A stretch of 64,000 nucleotides of DNA, from contig JAJEKV010000027.1 of assembly GCA_021234155.1 (NCBI GenBank), positions 17,689,644 through 17,753,643 of the forward strand, given 5' to 3'. The notes below the pieces were generated by a model. That model saw only the letters and a list, made by a program, of their open reading frames with translations, had not been told where the DNA came from and did no database searches. The stretch's first letter is position 1, and the number at the start of each line of letters is the position of its first letter. The position numbers were made by a program, and so were the translations under genes. This DNA is from Isoetes taiwanensis (lineage: Eukaryota; Streptophyta; Lycopodiopsida; Isoetales; Isoetaceae). Below are positions 49,701 through 60,727 of this stretch, piece after piece.

Positions 49701-52700
49701 AGGAAAACATTCAAGAACATGGAAAACAGACCAATCCCCAAGTGTTATATGTGTGTTAAAATATATATGCTTTTAGATGATGAGTCCAAGTAGAGACACT
49801 CCATGATAAAGATAGAAGAAGTGTTGGCAAGAGGTTCCCTGCCATGGAAGCCATGTTACCATTTTTGTATTTTCAAAGAAATTCGCCTAATATGAGGATA
49901 AGTGAGCCTACCATCATACCAAGTAAGTTTTCTATCATACTCAACCGTGATTTAAGGATTCCTACCAATCTCTTGACAAATATCCAAGAATACAATGGAG
50001 CATAATACATGAGCAACCTGCGACTTCCTTGTAGGATTTTATTGTTTTGCCCTTAAATGGCATTGGACATTGGTTTTAGAAATTGCAGCCATGCCGAATG
50101 CATGCTCTAATCCATGTATTTTATGGAAGACATGGATGTAAAAAATAGAAACAGAAACAGAAACATATGGTACTCCACATTTACAACTGCATCTATAATC
50201 CATTGTTTGGCATCTTCATTTCAAAACCATGGCAAGGTTATGCTCATTTCCTTGCAATCTTTTAAACTCCCTTATGTTTAGATATAAACCAAAAGAGAAC
50301 AGATAGAACAAGAAAGCTAAGCAACTCGGAAATAGGATCAAGGCAAATCAAACAAGGAAAAAAAATTGTCAGGATTGTATGGCCTCTTAGAAATTTTTAG
50401 GCTAGCTCCTAAGGAGAGTAGGGAGGAGCACTTATCACTTTGATTTGGAATAGATGCAGGACTATGGGACTACAAATTGACCTGGCTTATAAATGTGTGG
50501 GCTCCATTATGTACTGACCAACATCTCCTCATAAAGAAACTTCTAAGAAAAAAAGAGGCTCTGACCCACTAAATTAGTCTAACCCCCAGCGTGAAACTTA
50601 AGGGAAAAAGGGCCGCAGTACCGCTTTAAACGCAGTAAAACCTATTTTGATGTTAAACTAAAAAATGCTTATTACCTACATTATTTGAGAACATTTCTGA
50701 GCAAATTCCCCAGCCGAAGAAAATCTAACAACATAAATTGGAGAGGGAGCTCATATTTGCTAAATTCACAAGAGATTTTCTAAGCCAAAACCTGGATGCA
50801 AATAAATCTTATTATCATGATCAATCGACAAAATGTAGGAGGTAAATCTGCCATACAATTAAACATCCAAGCGTATATATAAAATGTGACATTTATTAGT
50901 GTTTGGTCGGGTAAATGGAGCCAAGTTGGCTGGAGGAGTTGGCCAGAGATTGATGGGTACATTAAATGGCCCGTTGTCGGCTGTAAATATAAAGTACTAC
51001 TAAAACCTTTAAGTCCAAAACCGAAAAGCCAAATCTCGCTATGTCCTACTTAGCTCAAAACGCTTCTTGGCATCTTTGACCATTTATCACTAACACACAA
51101 ATTAACCCTATATTTCATAACAAACCAAAATCGTTGGTCCTTCCCTATCTCTTATCCGCCAAGCATATAGTTTTCTACTCTGAAATCAAATTCTATACCA
51201 ATAATAGCTTTGCTTGTTGATCCAACGCCTTCCCGGTTTTATATGACTTTCTAACTCAAGTAAATGACCTCTAACCTCGGCTCAGAAAAATCCTCCCATT
51301 GATATCTCATCAAATTTGAGTTTCTTGCTCTTCTCGGCCGATTTCCCTTCCCTCAAGAGAAGTAAACCTTTGATTCCGTGGCTACGCGACCCCCCGCGAC
51401 TCATTCCAAAGCCGCAATCTTAGGATTCCATAGCAACCACCTAGACCAACACTTTCTCTTGAATTCCGTATGTCATAGCCCCGTAATCCATGCTTGTGCC
51501 CTTCATCAAGAGCTACTCTTGCCTGGATCATCTAAAGAACCGCCGTAAGCTTAGTGTGATAGGGGCCTCCTTTCCCAAATTGAGAGAATTCGTTTTTGGG
51601 GCCATTGAAGTTAAAGAGGAATAAGAAACTCGGTTGGGAGGAAATGGGCAAACCAACACGAAATGGTAGAGGAGAAACAAACAAGGCTGGATAAAAATTA
51701 CACGTGAGTGAAATTGATTGGTTGGATGTTTTGCCCAAATCTAAATTGGACGTGCAGACAGAAAATTTTGAACATACAGAGTGGATCTGAACAAAAGATT
51801 CAAGTTTGATGAACAAGGGGTAATTCCAATTCACAAGTAGGGATATGCTTCTGGAGTAAAGAAACAACATCAAGCAATCGCTTAAGTGTATGAAACAAAC
51901 TAAACCACCATACGCAAAGGAGAGCCAAAACCGCCAATCAAAACATATGCAAATAAAGTGGATGGGAAGATATGCAAACCTTGATATCTACCTACAGCAG
52001 ATGCCTGCTGAAGCTTGATGAAGGAAAACATACGAGACAAGGAAACTAAATAGACGGATCTCACAAAGAACAAAACAACCGCGCAATCCAGTCCAGTTGA
52101 GTACCCCGGTTTAGGGCGCAGTGTCAATCATAAATGACCATGCAGCTAAAATCTATAGCGCGCGCCCATGTTTCCAGGTCGAGATCCGCCAACCGAAGCA
52201 ACCCAATCTTAGTCCAATACACACCTATTTAGGCGCACCAATCATAAGTGATCATAATAAAAGTGAAAACCACACCGATGTTCGGGTCAGAGGGATCACC
52301 CGGATCTAAATGACGTATGTACTATGTAATAACAAATACCAAAACTAATTTGTAGTCTATATCGCTCTTATGCTTCCATCGGCCATCCATAGTTCTAAAA
52401 TGTAATTTTGGGGTATCGTGTAAAATTCTAGTGATTTGGTGTGGTTTTTGAGATGTATTCGCTTATCCATAATGTATAAATCCCTACGCTTGTTTATGGA
52501 GTTCAATGTGGTAGGACCGTCCGAGGGTTTCGGGTTACCGGACACCCTTTGGTCGCGAGGAGGTGCGATGAGTTGCGCACTTATCTCCACATGGCTGGCC
52601 GCTGGCGCACGCAGGGTCGGGCGAAGCCGGGCTCAAGCATATGGCACCTGCTAAAGGTCGTGAGATGTCGTATGCTCTCAGTGGAGCATGATTTTGCTGT

Positions 52701-55700
52701 GTTTCCCTGCTCAGTTTCTTTCTCAGATCCTGCTAGTTGATAATATATACTTGAGTGCCCCGCTTTTTATGTTTCGCAGATTACAAGTAGCCGTGCCACA
52801 GGGATGTGGTAGACAAGTGGGGCACCATTCCCTCTCTGCTTAATGGGTTCCGTGTTGCCGCAAGATAGAGCCACTCCATATGTGCCCCAAAATGGTGGAT
52901 CATTTCCTCTTGCTTAAGCCATCATATGGGCTTTGGTGGAGCAACGCGTTATATATTTTGTAAATTCTCAAGACTATTCTGCATACAATATACTTGTATA
53001 TTTGAGCATATTCTACAAGAATACGTTATGGAACAAATGTGTTTGCACCATCATGCACAATCATGCATACACATAGATTGCACGCGAGCTTTATTTTGTT
53101 CGGTCATAATTGATGCTTCCAGTTTGAATGTTCAGTTCCTGAAATGAATCAGTAAATAATATATGATATTGTTAAATTGAATGATGGACCATATAGAATA
53201 ACCTCAACTATCCCAAATTGACCGTATTAATGTGATTTCTGTGTTGGTGGTATTGGCGACAATAACTATGCATTGTGGCCCTTTTATTATCAATGCGGGT
53301 ATGAGCCATGGGGAGCTTCCCAGGCATGGTAATGCCAAAAGACCTGCTCACCCAGCTAGCTAGGGAAATATAAATGAATCCATGTAATCGCGGGGACACG
53401 TTCAAATTCCACTATGCTAAGTTCATGGGTGCATGCAGCCTTATCCGTGGTGGTGGCTGACTTCTTTGCAGGAAAGTATAATACTCAGCCTGTGACTTGC
53501 CGCGGTTTCACAAGCCCATGGCCTGCCAAAGGCGCCTCAAGAGTATAAGCCGAATGTTCTCAATCCCGCTAGTATGAAACAAGTACCCTGCGGAGGGTGC
53601 TTGGTAAAACCCAGATGATCCAAATGTGCGCTGGCGGAGCAAGCCGCTTAAACCTGTGGCTATGTGTTCTTACAAATTTTGCCGCTTTATGTCAGCTTAC
53701 TTTATTTTTGTGCCTATTCCGCAACAAATTGGGATCCTACGAAATGTTTCCAGAGCTGATTCGCGTTAGCCGTATTTTACCTGCCGTAAAGGTTAAGTGA
53801 AAACTTGTTTAGGATGGAAATGGGATTTGACCCTCTACTCACGCATTTGTAGATGTGGTCTCTGGAATGCACGGTGCGAACAGCACAAACATTACGTAAA
53901 TCAATGGCCCAAAACAACGACAGATAAAATAAAATCGGGAGTATATTTATCTCTTAGCCCATCATATGCATTTTCACTATATACCGAAGCCATGTGTGAT
54001 ACCGCCCACCTCTAAACCTTGGTTGGTATTCCATTATACCTATGGACATGATTACATTTATAGCCTCTATGGTTCCATATGGGGGTAAATGGCCAATCTA
54101 GGCCCTTGTTTACATACTCAGGGAGATAATGGGCCCCACTTTCTAGTGTTTCCATAATCCTACGGTCACGGGTCAGACCCCACCGGCCACTCCAGAAAGT
54201 GAATCGCGGGCCATGCCAATGGAAGCGGAGCAAATCTACCTAACGGAAAGGTATCCAGCCAAAGTGCTGCACACAACATGAAAGTGGGAGGGAGTCTCTT
54301 TAGGCTGAGTCTCATGATGGGTCTCACCTGGGTATCCACGGCTAGGCCTGGTGCCTTCAGCCTCTTGCATCCCTCCTCGGAGGTGGGGCAAGGCGGTGCA
54401 CTCGCCTCCTCCTGCTTTTCTATTTTTAGCCCCTCACTCAGAATTGCTTTGGGCCCAGCTTTTCCGCCTGAAAAGCAAGCGTATGGGTGGTTTCTTTTAT
54501 GCTTCTTATTTTTCTTTCGCGCTTTTGGCGGAAAGCTTGTATCTCGCATGCAGTGTGAAAAGATATGGACTCCTGTGATAGTGGATTTCATCCCTAGTTT
54601 TCAAAAATTACCTGCCGCCTTCTCTCCGATTTTCCCTAAGGGTAGCGCCTTTTTGGCCATCGCCGGTATATTGGTTTCCTGGTTTCACGCTATATATACA
54701 AATTTGATGTTTCCAAGGTCAAACAAAAGGTGAGATGGCAAAGTAAAATGACTTTAGGGGTTTGAAGGCACGAAGCATTTGAAGAGCTGAATGTGTTCTG
54801 AAACCAAGTTCTGAATGTCAGAATTGTGTCAAAATGGTAAGATCTCTAATACTACTATGTACCTTGTGTCTAATTTGACTAATCCACAGTATATACTTTC
54901 ATTTTTCCTTTTATGCTTGGAATCAAGTGTCTGCTAAGCACGTCATTTATTTGCCTCTTTATTTCCTGGCCTTCACGTTACTTGGCGACCGAAAAGCAGA
55001 AACAGCAGAGTTTTAATGTGTCATGGATCTTCTAAATGTGAAACCTCAGAAAGTTTCGGAAATGTGATGTTTTAAAAAGTTTGAAGGTAAACTAAAACAG
55101 AAACCAAACCTGAAACTTTTGGAAGAGACCCTGACTCTGGGGCACGTTTCCTTACTAAATGGAACACTGCCAGGTCGCCGTGTTCTAAAGTCCATTTTTA
55201 AATTGCCGCCTCTTTCCATTCCAGAATGTAGAGGTATGCCAATGTGGCAACCATAGAAATCACCTCTTCCCAAAAAATCAAGTAATCTACTCCCTTCCAT
55301 GTTGTATATGGCTACAACGTGTTATTATTTTAAATATTCCAAATTAGCAACCACTTTTATATCCTAAACTTGCAATAAGCATCTAAATACAGAGTATCGA
55401 TAGCAAAGTTTGTACTGCTAGGGCATGGCAACTTAACTTTCGCAGAGCCATACGTATGCAGTTCTAAGAAAACAATTGTTATATGAAACTTTGGTAACGT
55501 AAATATATTCTCTGTGGTACTTGAATATTTTGTCCATCCAATGATGGTACATGCTAGAACGTGTTTCTTTCCCTCATATTTTCTTTTGAATTGTGTTACT
55601 ATTTTAATTGACAAGTGTATATTGTACCTCATCCCAACCGAAGATGAACTCCAAACTAAATCCCCTTCTGCCTTCCCCCACTCTTCCATCTCTTTGTTTC

Positions 55701-56400
55701 GGGTTTGGCCGCCGTGTTCGGTGCACCACTTCGGTGATGGTAATATCTCGCCATTTAAAGACAGTATAGTAAAAAGAAAGAAGGCATGTGTAAAATTGAG
55801 GTAGGCGAAGTTTCATGTCACTAATCATGGTTGATTCAATGCAACCAGGAGGATGATTTTGAGCAGGCGACCTGGTGAAAGTAAGGTAGGCATTAGAGGA
55901 TGTAGACAAATGTTAACTTCAGGGGCAGGAGAGGTAAAAGGGGAAGGATTGTATGGGGAGAGCATAGGAGAAGTCAGGGAAGTAACAGCTTGAGCAGATT
56001 AATCTGGGTGGATTACAGGCAACCGAGGAAAGGCAGTGGGGGTGCCAGAGTGTAGGGCAAGCGCAACGTCTTCGAGCTACAAAGGGGACGAGGGAGGACC
56101 ACCAGAGGAGGGAGATGATCACTCGCAATCAGACAATAACTGAGGCCGAAACTGAGAGATTCAGAAGAAGAAACAATGGAGATGCCACAACCTAGAGGCA
56201 TGGTAAGTACGTGCAGATGGGGCTGTTTGCCATGCCTAGCGCAGCACGCGACGAACCAGGATGCTACGAGCGGTTAAAGCGGCTTTAAAAACGATATATG
56301 CGAATAAATGACCCATGTGGAGACCAAAAATAAAAATAAAGAGGTCCAAAATAATGGGAAAGAGGACACAAGTGGTAAGAAAAAAGTGCAGCGCTGCAGG
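43758..56400. other. Intergenic, A-rich and then mixed DNA
   Basis: No gene is supported. Two consecutive + strand openings just after LINE B (43869-44102 and 44145-44330) are Lys/Asn/Gln-rich and look protein-like, but I recognise no family. From about 44 to 52 kb the + strand is A-rich; minus-strand readings at 46.3-47.9 kb look weakly protein-like across frames but gave no motif I could name. Between 52.5 and 54.8 kb the DNA is mixed and diverged; the overlapping openings at 54166-54591 (-) and 54278-54733 (+) have no domain. From 54.8 to 56.4 kb nothing was recognised. Confidence 0.5.
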
Positions 56401-56407
56401 GTCTCTG

Positions 56408-56557
56408 CCACGTCATGACAGCTTCCAGTTAGGACGGAATTGACACCTGTCAGACCGCCGGCAGGCTCCAGGGCCGCTACCACCACGTCAGCCTGGCGTT
56501 TTGTTACACGAAGCCTCCACGTCAGCGCCACGTAAGCGCCACGTAAGCACCACGTGA
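56408..56557 (+). promoter_or_regulatory. Array of six CCACGT elements, four phased at 11 bp
   Basis: CCACGT occurs at 56408, 56483, 56517, 56528, 56539 and 56550. The last four are spaced exactly 11 bp, close to one helical turn, and read CCACGTCA, CCACGTAA, CCACGTAA and CCACGTGA; the last contains a perfect G-box, CACGTG, at 56551-56556. ACGT cores are the established binding sites of plant bZIP factors, and CACGTG also of bHLH factors such as PIFs. The array lies about 230 bp upstream of a TATA-like box and 1.3 kb before the GATA start codon, so it is a candidate promoter module of that gene. The 11-bp spacing may simply reflect its origin as a small tandem repeat. Confidence 0.6.
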
Positions 56558-56782
56558 GTATGCTGGGCGTAAAGCTCTTGTTCCGATTTGGGCGCGGCGG
56601 TGCATCTCCGGTGCTTCACGCCCTGCAGTCCAACCTACCCGTGACACGGCCCCGCACCAACCCATTTTTAATCTTCCCATTTTCCTCAATTTAGCCCTTG
56701 GCAACCAAATTTCTGCCCTTAATCCCGTCGACATTCCTCCAAACCGCTTCCAATTCCTCCCAATTTTAAATCTAACCAACTC

Positions 56783-56788
56783 TATAAG
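56783..56788 (+). promoter_or_regulatory. TATA-like box of the GATA gene
   Basis: TATAAG lies in actctataagca, followed about 30 bp later by a C- and T-rich leader that would suit a transcription start near 56815. It is the best TATA candidate between the ACGT array and the coding start. Confidence 0.35.
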
Positions 56789-56875
56789 CAAGATCTCCTC
56801 CATCTGCACTAATTTGATCCAGTCTCCCCAAGGACTTTTTAAGCTCCTAACCTCCCCAATCCACGACTGTTTTTG

Positions 56876-57343
56876 GTAAGCTAAGCATTCTTGGAAAATC
56901 GCCCACTCTCACTTAAGAAACCCTTAATCCGCCGGAAATTTCAGGAATCAGAAGGCATTTACTGCTAAGTGAAATGCGGATCTCAAACGGTTCCCCTGGA
57001 ACATCGCCGGTGACAGTGAAGAATCGCCGGGCCTAGGAGTAGACTGGAAACATGATGAAGTGATTTATAACGGAGACAAGCCTCTTCTGATCCGTCTCTG
57101 CAGCGCCTTGAATTTCAAACATTTCTTTACTGCCTTTTCAACTCCCTTTATGATCTCTCAAAACGATCCGGTCTGCCAATTCTTTTTTCTTGCTTCGGTT
57201 GCCTGACCGGCTATAAACCTACTTCTTCTTTTTCATTTTTTTTTCCGTCTGTTATTTCTTCTTACTCTTCTGGCGCCTGTCTGACCGATTCTTTAAGTTT
57301 AATCCGGCCCCTTTCTGTGCATTTGTTTTTCTTATTCCGGCAG
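56876..57343 (+). other. Possible 5'UTR intron of the GATA gene
   Basis: A donor-like ttttg|gtaagc at 56876 and an acceptor-like tttgtttttcttattccgg-cag ending at 57343 bound a T-rich stretch of 468 bp. These are good plant splice signals, and an intron here would shorten the long leader before the ATG at 57831. Other acceptors are possible; transcript data would be needed to fix the boundaries. Confidence 0.3.
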
Positions 57344-57830
57344 ATTCATGGGTGTGAAGTGTTTACCATGTCTCTAAAGCCTGCACCGTAGTGCCCTCTT
57401 TTGCATGCCTATAGCCAATTCATTCCATCAGATACCTCGCAAAGCTTTTTTTTTCTTTTACTCGCCCTTTCTATCCATGGATGATGCTTATTCTACCGGC
57501 AATACAGCTGCTAGTCCTCTTCCCTTTCTCTATTTTCTGCTTCTAAGTTTCATTCCCGTTTGAAATGGCATACTCCGGCGGATTTGTGATGCAAATTCTG
57601 CGCTGAATTCTAAGTAACCTGTAAAACTATTTTTGAAAGCCAGATTGGATCAAACGCAGCGCATATATTTAGGCTAGTAGATGAACAAATATTTTTAAAT
57701 ATGCTTGTATGAGCGTGTGTATGACATAAATTTAATGGAGAAATTTCTGAAGAAATAACCCTCTCTCAATTTTGATGGTGAAGAAATACAATCTGTTTCT
57801 GGGTTCAAACTGCACGGGAAGAGTTCTCAA

Positions 57831-58436
57831 ATGGAAGTTCCGGTGGCGAAATCTGTGGAACCTTTAGAGCTTGATGCGAGGCCATAGCCGAAGCTATTTC
57901 CGGGATTGACGATTTGCTCGATTTTCAAATGAGGAAATAGCAGGCTGATTTTTTGGGGACGATAATTCGCAGCTTTGCCTTTCTAGCGATTCATCCGTTA
58001 CGGCAATAGAAATAGAAAAAGGAAGTTCTAATTCTGTTCTGCCCAAGGAGGGGCTTTGGAGCAGGCCATAGCCAGGGATTTTGTGTTCCGTGAGTTGGGT
58101 CCCCTGCTTTTTGCTCTGTAGAACAGAATTTTCAGTCCGGACTGATCTGCCAAAAGTTTTTGCAATGTGGGTTGATTTTTGTCTATTTAATCCATTCCAG
58201 TGCGAGGACGTAACTGCGGACGGAGGCCGGCCTCAATTGAAACACCATTCCTTCTATGTGACGACGGCACAAACCTATAAATCTAAGCTTCAAGGTAGAT
58301 TGATTTCTTAGACAAGCAAACGGAGTTAAGTAATGTTAGGGGAGCAGAATTTTCAAGTTCTAAGTCCGGCATCAGTGCTAGAAAAGCTCCCGCGACCTAC
58401 AGGCCACTTTCCTCTTGTGCCAGGAAAAGCCTGCTA
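57831..58436 (+). pseudogene. Damaged 5' coding part of the GATA gene
   Basis: This stretch reads as the N-terminal half of a plant class-A GATA factor, but across several frames. The ATG at 57831 begins MEVPVAKSVEPLELDARP and reaches a stop at 57885. A second frame gives AIAEAISGIDDLLDF (57881-57925), the acidic D-D-L-L-D-F segment usual in this class. A third gives FSNEEIAG, a stop at 57946, then DDNSQLCLSSDSSVTA (57958-58005) until a stop at 58069. GFCVP (58076-58090) matches the L-C-V-P segment, followed by a GTGAGT donor-like site and an acceptor-like tccattccag ending at 58200, a possible 110-bp intron. Beyond it, [14 protein letters not shown] (58351-58392), matching the S-P-x-S-V-L-E motif, and PLVPGKAC run to a stop at 58435. 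The usual L-E-W-L-S-N-F segment was not found. Either the exon is decayed or the assembly has indels here. Confidence 0.6.
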
Positions 58437-59323
58437 AAAAGACCCAGGGGGCGCAAGGGTCTGGGTCCTCTTCAGCCTATTGGGCGCGCAGCCTCTGCCA
58501 AGCTCCTGGCTATGGCGGTTCCGGCAGCACGGATTCAGGCTCTTCCGGGAGCATCACATACGATTATCCGCAAGGATTATCCACAGATAGCGAGATTTTG
58601 ATGGCGGAGGAGAGGGGGATGGTAGAATTCTTCAATCCGAAGAAGTATCAGAAGCAATCGAGGGGCAGAAAAGGGTCCGATGGGTCGAATCAGCCGAGGA
58701 GATGCACGCATTGTCTGACACAGAGAACTCCGCAGTGGCGGGCAGGCCCGATGGGTCCTAAAACCCTGTGCAATGCTTGCGGTGTAAGATTTAAATCCGG
58801 CAGGCTCGTTCCCGAGTACAGACCCGCCGGAAGCCCCACTTTCGTTTCTGAGAAGCACTCCAATTCTCATCGCAAAATCTTGGAGATGCGCAGGCTTAAG
58901 GAGTCCGATTCTTCTTTCCTCCGCCATGAATCCGTCGATCTAATTCAAGCCCAGCAGCAGATTTTTCACTCCGATTCTGTCCTAATCGATACCCACGACC
59001 AGATTCTGCACCCAAATTCTGTTCTAATCCATACCCATCCCCAATCCCTTGTTCCAATCCTTACCCAACACCGTACCCATCATTCCGACCCTGTTCTAAC
59101 GGATTCAGACCATTTTTTTGAACAGATTGAGCAGGAAGAATTGCATTCTCCTCATATTGCTGTATCAGAAGAGCATGCCTCTGAATCAAAAGAATCTGCC
59201 TCAGAGAAGGAAAACGTCGTTGCTGAGGAAGATTCTGTGGGATTTGAGAAATCAGTGCTTGAAAATGTCGTTGCAGAAACGGAATTAGGGATTGTTCCTT
59301 GTCTAAGCGAAACAAGCTTGTGA
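58382..59323 (+). CDS. GATA transcription factor, zinc finger exon
   Basis: GATA factors are nuclear DNA-binding proteins that recognise (A/T)GATA(A/G); in plants they act in light, nitrogen and growth control. The frame is open for 313 codons after the stop at 58379. The first in-frame ATG is 58601 (240 codons), and the finger lies downstream of it. Cysteines are coded at 58703, 58712, 58769 and 58778, giving C-x2-C-x18-C-x2-C with [19 protein letters not shown], the plant class-A form. The family-typical basic tail follows, with [13 protein letters not shown] and [13 protein letters not shown]. Upstream is a Ser/Gly-rich segment; downstream is an unusually long tail of about 140 residues with two 14-residue repeats and an acidic Glu/Ser-rich end. 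The upstream reading between 58382 and 58460 probably switches frame from the S-V-L-E and Lys/Arg-rich segments, so the true N-terminus is uncertain. No lesion is seen from the finger to the stop. Confidence 0.85.
   Translation, partial: KSSRDLQATFLLCQEKPAKKTQGAQGSGSSSAYWARSLCQAPGYGGSGSTDSGSSGSITYDYPQGLSTDSEILMAEERGMVEFFNPKKYQKQSRGRKGSDGSNQPRRCTHCLTQRTPQWRAGPMGPKTLCNACGVRFKSGRLVPEYRPAGSPTFVSEKHSNSHRKILEMRRLKESDSSFLRHESVDLIQAQQQIFHSDSVLIDTHDQILHPNSVLIHTHPQSLVPILTQHRTHHSDPVLTDSDHFFEQIEQEELHSPHIAVSEEHASESKESASEKENVVAEEDSVGFEKSVLENVVAETELGIVPCLSETSL
58958..59041 (+). repeat. 42-bp coding repeat in the GATA tail
   Basis: Two in-frame 42-bp units encode [14 protein letters not shown] and [14 protein letters not shown]; a worn third begins QSLVPILTQ. 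The frame is preserved between copies, as expected for a repeat that arose in translated sequence. Confidence 0.85.
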
Positions 59324-59779
59324 ATTATTTGCTGCAGCGGCAGGTTTTTCAGGACAATCTTGCATGCATTTGCATCATATCATATGCAGAGAATTATCTG
59401 TTGCAAATTCGCAGATCCATATGAGCAATTCTTTGAAATTCAAGACGATGGCCGTATCGTTTTTATTTTATTTAGGCTTCCATTGAAGCATATTCATTTG
59501 GTGAGAGGAGAATTTGAAATTGAAGAGGGTTCTATTTTGCTGCTTTGGCAGTTTTTTTTTTTGCCCTTTCTTTATTAACTAAAAATAATTGTTTTTGTCC
59601 TTCAACCCTGATAAACCCTTCCTTCCCTATTTTTTTTTTTTGCTTGCACGATGAAGGTTGTGTTCATGTTTTAAGTCTTTGCCTATATCATGACTACCCA
59701 TGATGTCAATGCACATCTCAATATTTCATACAACCCCTTTGAACTCAACACATGTGGAGTTAGGTAACGGTTCTTTAGC

Positions 59780-60050
59780 TTGCTTGAGAAGTAGGTCTGT
59801 TTTACCCATTAGGTGTTAGTTGCCAAGCTTGCTTAAGATTAGGTGATGATCTACTTCATCCCCCAAGTCGATCTAGGATGACTTTCTTAAGAGTAGGTGA
59901 TGATCTGCATCTACTTCATCCCCTCGAGTCGATCTACTTCGCTGCCAAGACGACGTTCTTTTGAGTAGGTGGTGATCCACTTCATCGCCAAGCCAGATTT
60001 CTTAAGAGTAGTTGATGATCTACTTCATTTCACCGTTTATCTACTTCATC
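59780..60050. repeat. Degenerate minisatellite downstream of GATA
   Basis: The block cttaagagtaggtgatgatc-tacttcatc recurs, with aggtgatgat or a near copy at 59841, 59895, 59967 and 60010. Units also share ccaagtcgatct. Spacing is irregular (54, 72 and 43 bp). Confidence 0.75.
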
Positions 60051-60693
60051 CCTCTCTCCCTCTCCCTTTCCCTCTTCATTGGCCGGATTGTCCAGATGCT
60101 ACCAATGTGGCACGACGTAAAAATTGATTACTCCTCTTCTTCTTCTTCCTTCTTCTTCCTCCTCTTCTTATTATAACTACCTTTGTGATCATTTTCAACG
60201 TTCTTTCATTTTTCTTTCTTTCTTTCTTGTGAAGTTGGTGTCTTCCATAGCTTAAACAAAGCATGGTAGTTATGCCAATATTTTCCACCAACTTACATTG
60301 CAGTTATGACAATCATTTTCCTTGTATCCACCAACAAGTAGCTGCAAGTTAGCCTTAAGATTCTAATGTCCTACTTAATTGTTGCCTAAGTTGTCCTTCG
60401 TGGTCAGGTTGCATATGAGCACATATTTAATTTTCGCTTGCTTGAACCTTGGGCAATGGCTCACCTACCTTATAACTACCAAGTTTGACAACAGTCATGT
60501 TGAACAAGTTTCCTTGCATGATGACTTCCATTTTATTGCTTGCAGTTGAGGGGTTTGATTTGAGAACATCATTTGTTGTTTGTGCTACAAGCATAATGTC
60601 CTATCATCCTTTCGTAGTGGGATCCTATGCATGACAATCAAACTATTTGGGCTCCACCCATGCTAGTTTGTACTAAAGTCAGAGCAACATAAT

Positions 60694-60727
60694 CTGATCT
60701 GGATTCTAAGCTGATCTGGATTCTAAG
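60694..60727. repeat. Perfect 17-bp tandem duplication
   Basis: ctgatctggattctaag occurs at 60694-60710 and again immediately at 60711-60727 with no mismatch. Lack of divergence in otherwise worn DNA suggests a recent event. Confidence 0.9.

Noticed and set aside
54166-54733. Overlapping ORFs of 141 (-) and 151 (+) codons
   Set aside because: They are mirror openings with no recognisable domain on either strand; neither shows a start context or splice structure.
56274-56809. Minus-strand ORFs of 85 and 95 codons upstream of the GATA gene
   Set aside because: They run through the ACGT array and TATA-like region and are best explained as chance openings in promoter DNA.
58415-58417. Codon 58415 (TTG) as the translation start of the GATA protein
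   Set aside because: TTG is not a usual plant start. The frame stays open back to 58382, and the first ATG is at 58601; the true start is probably in the upstream exon.
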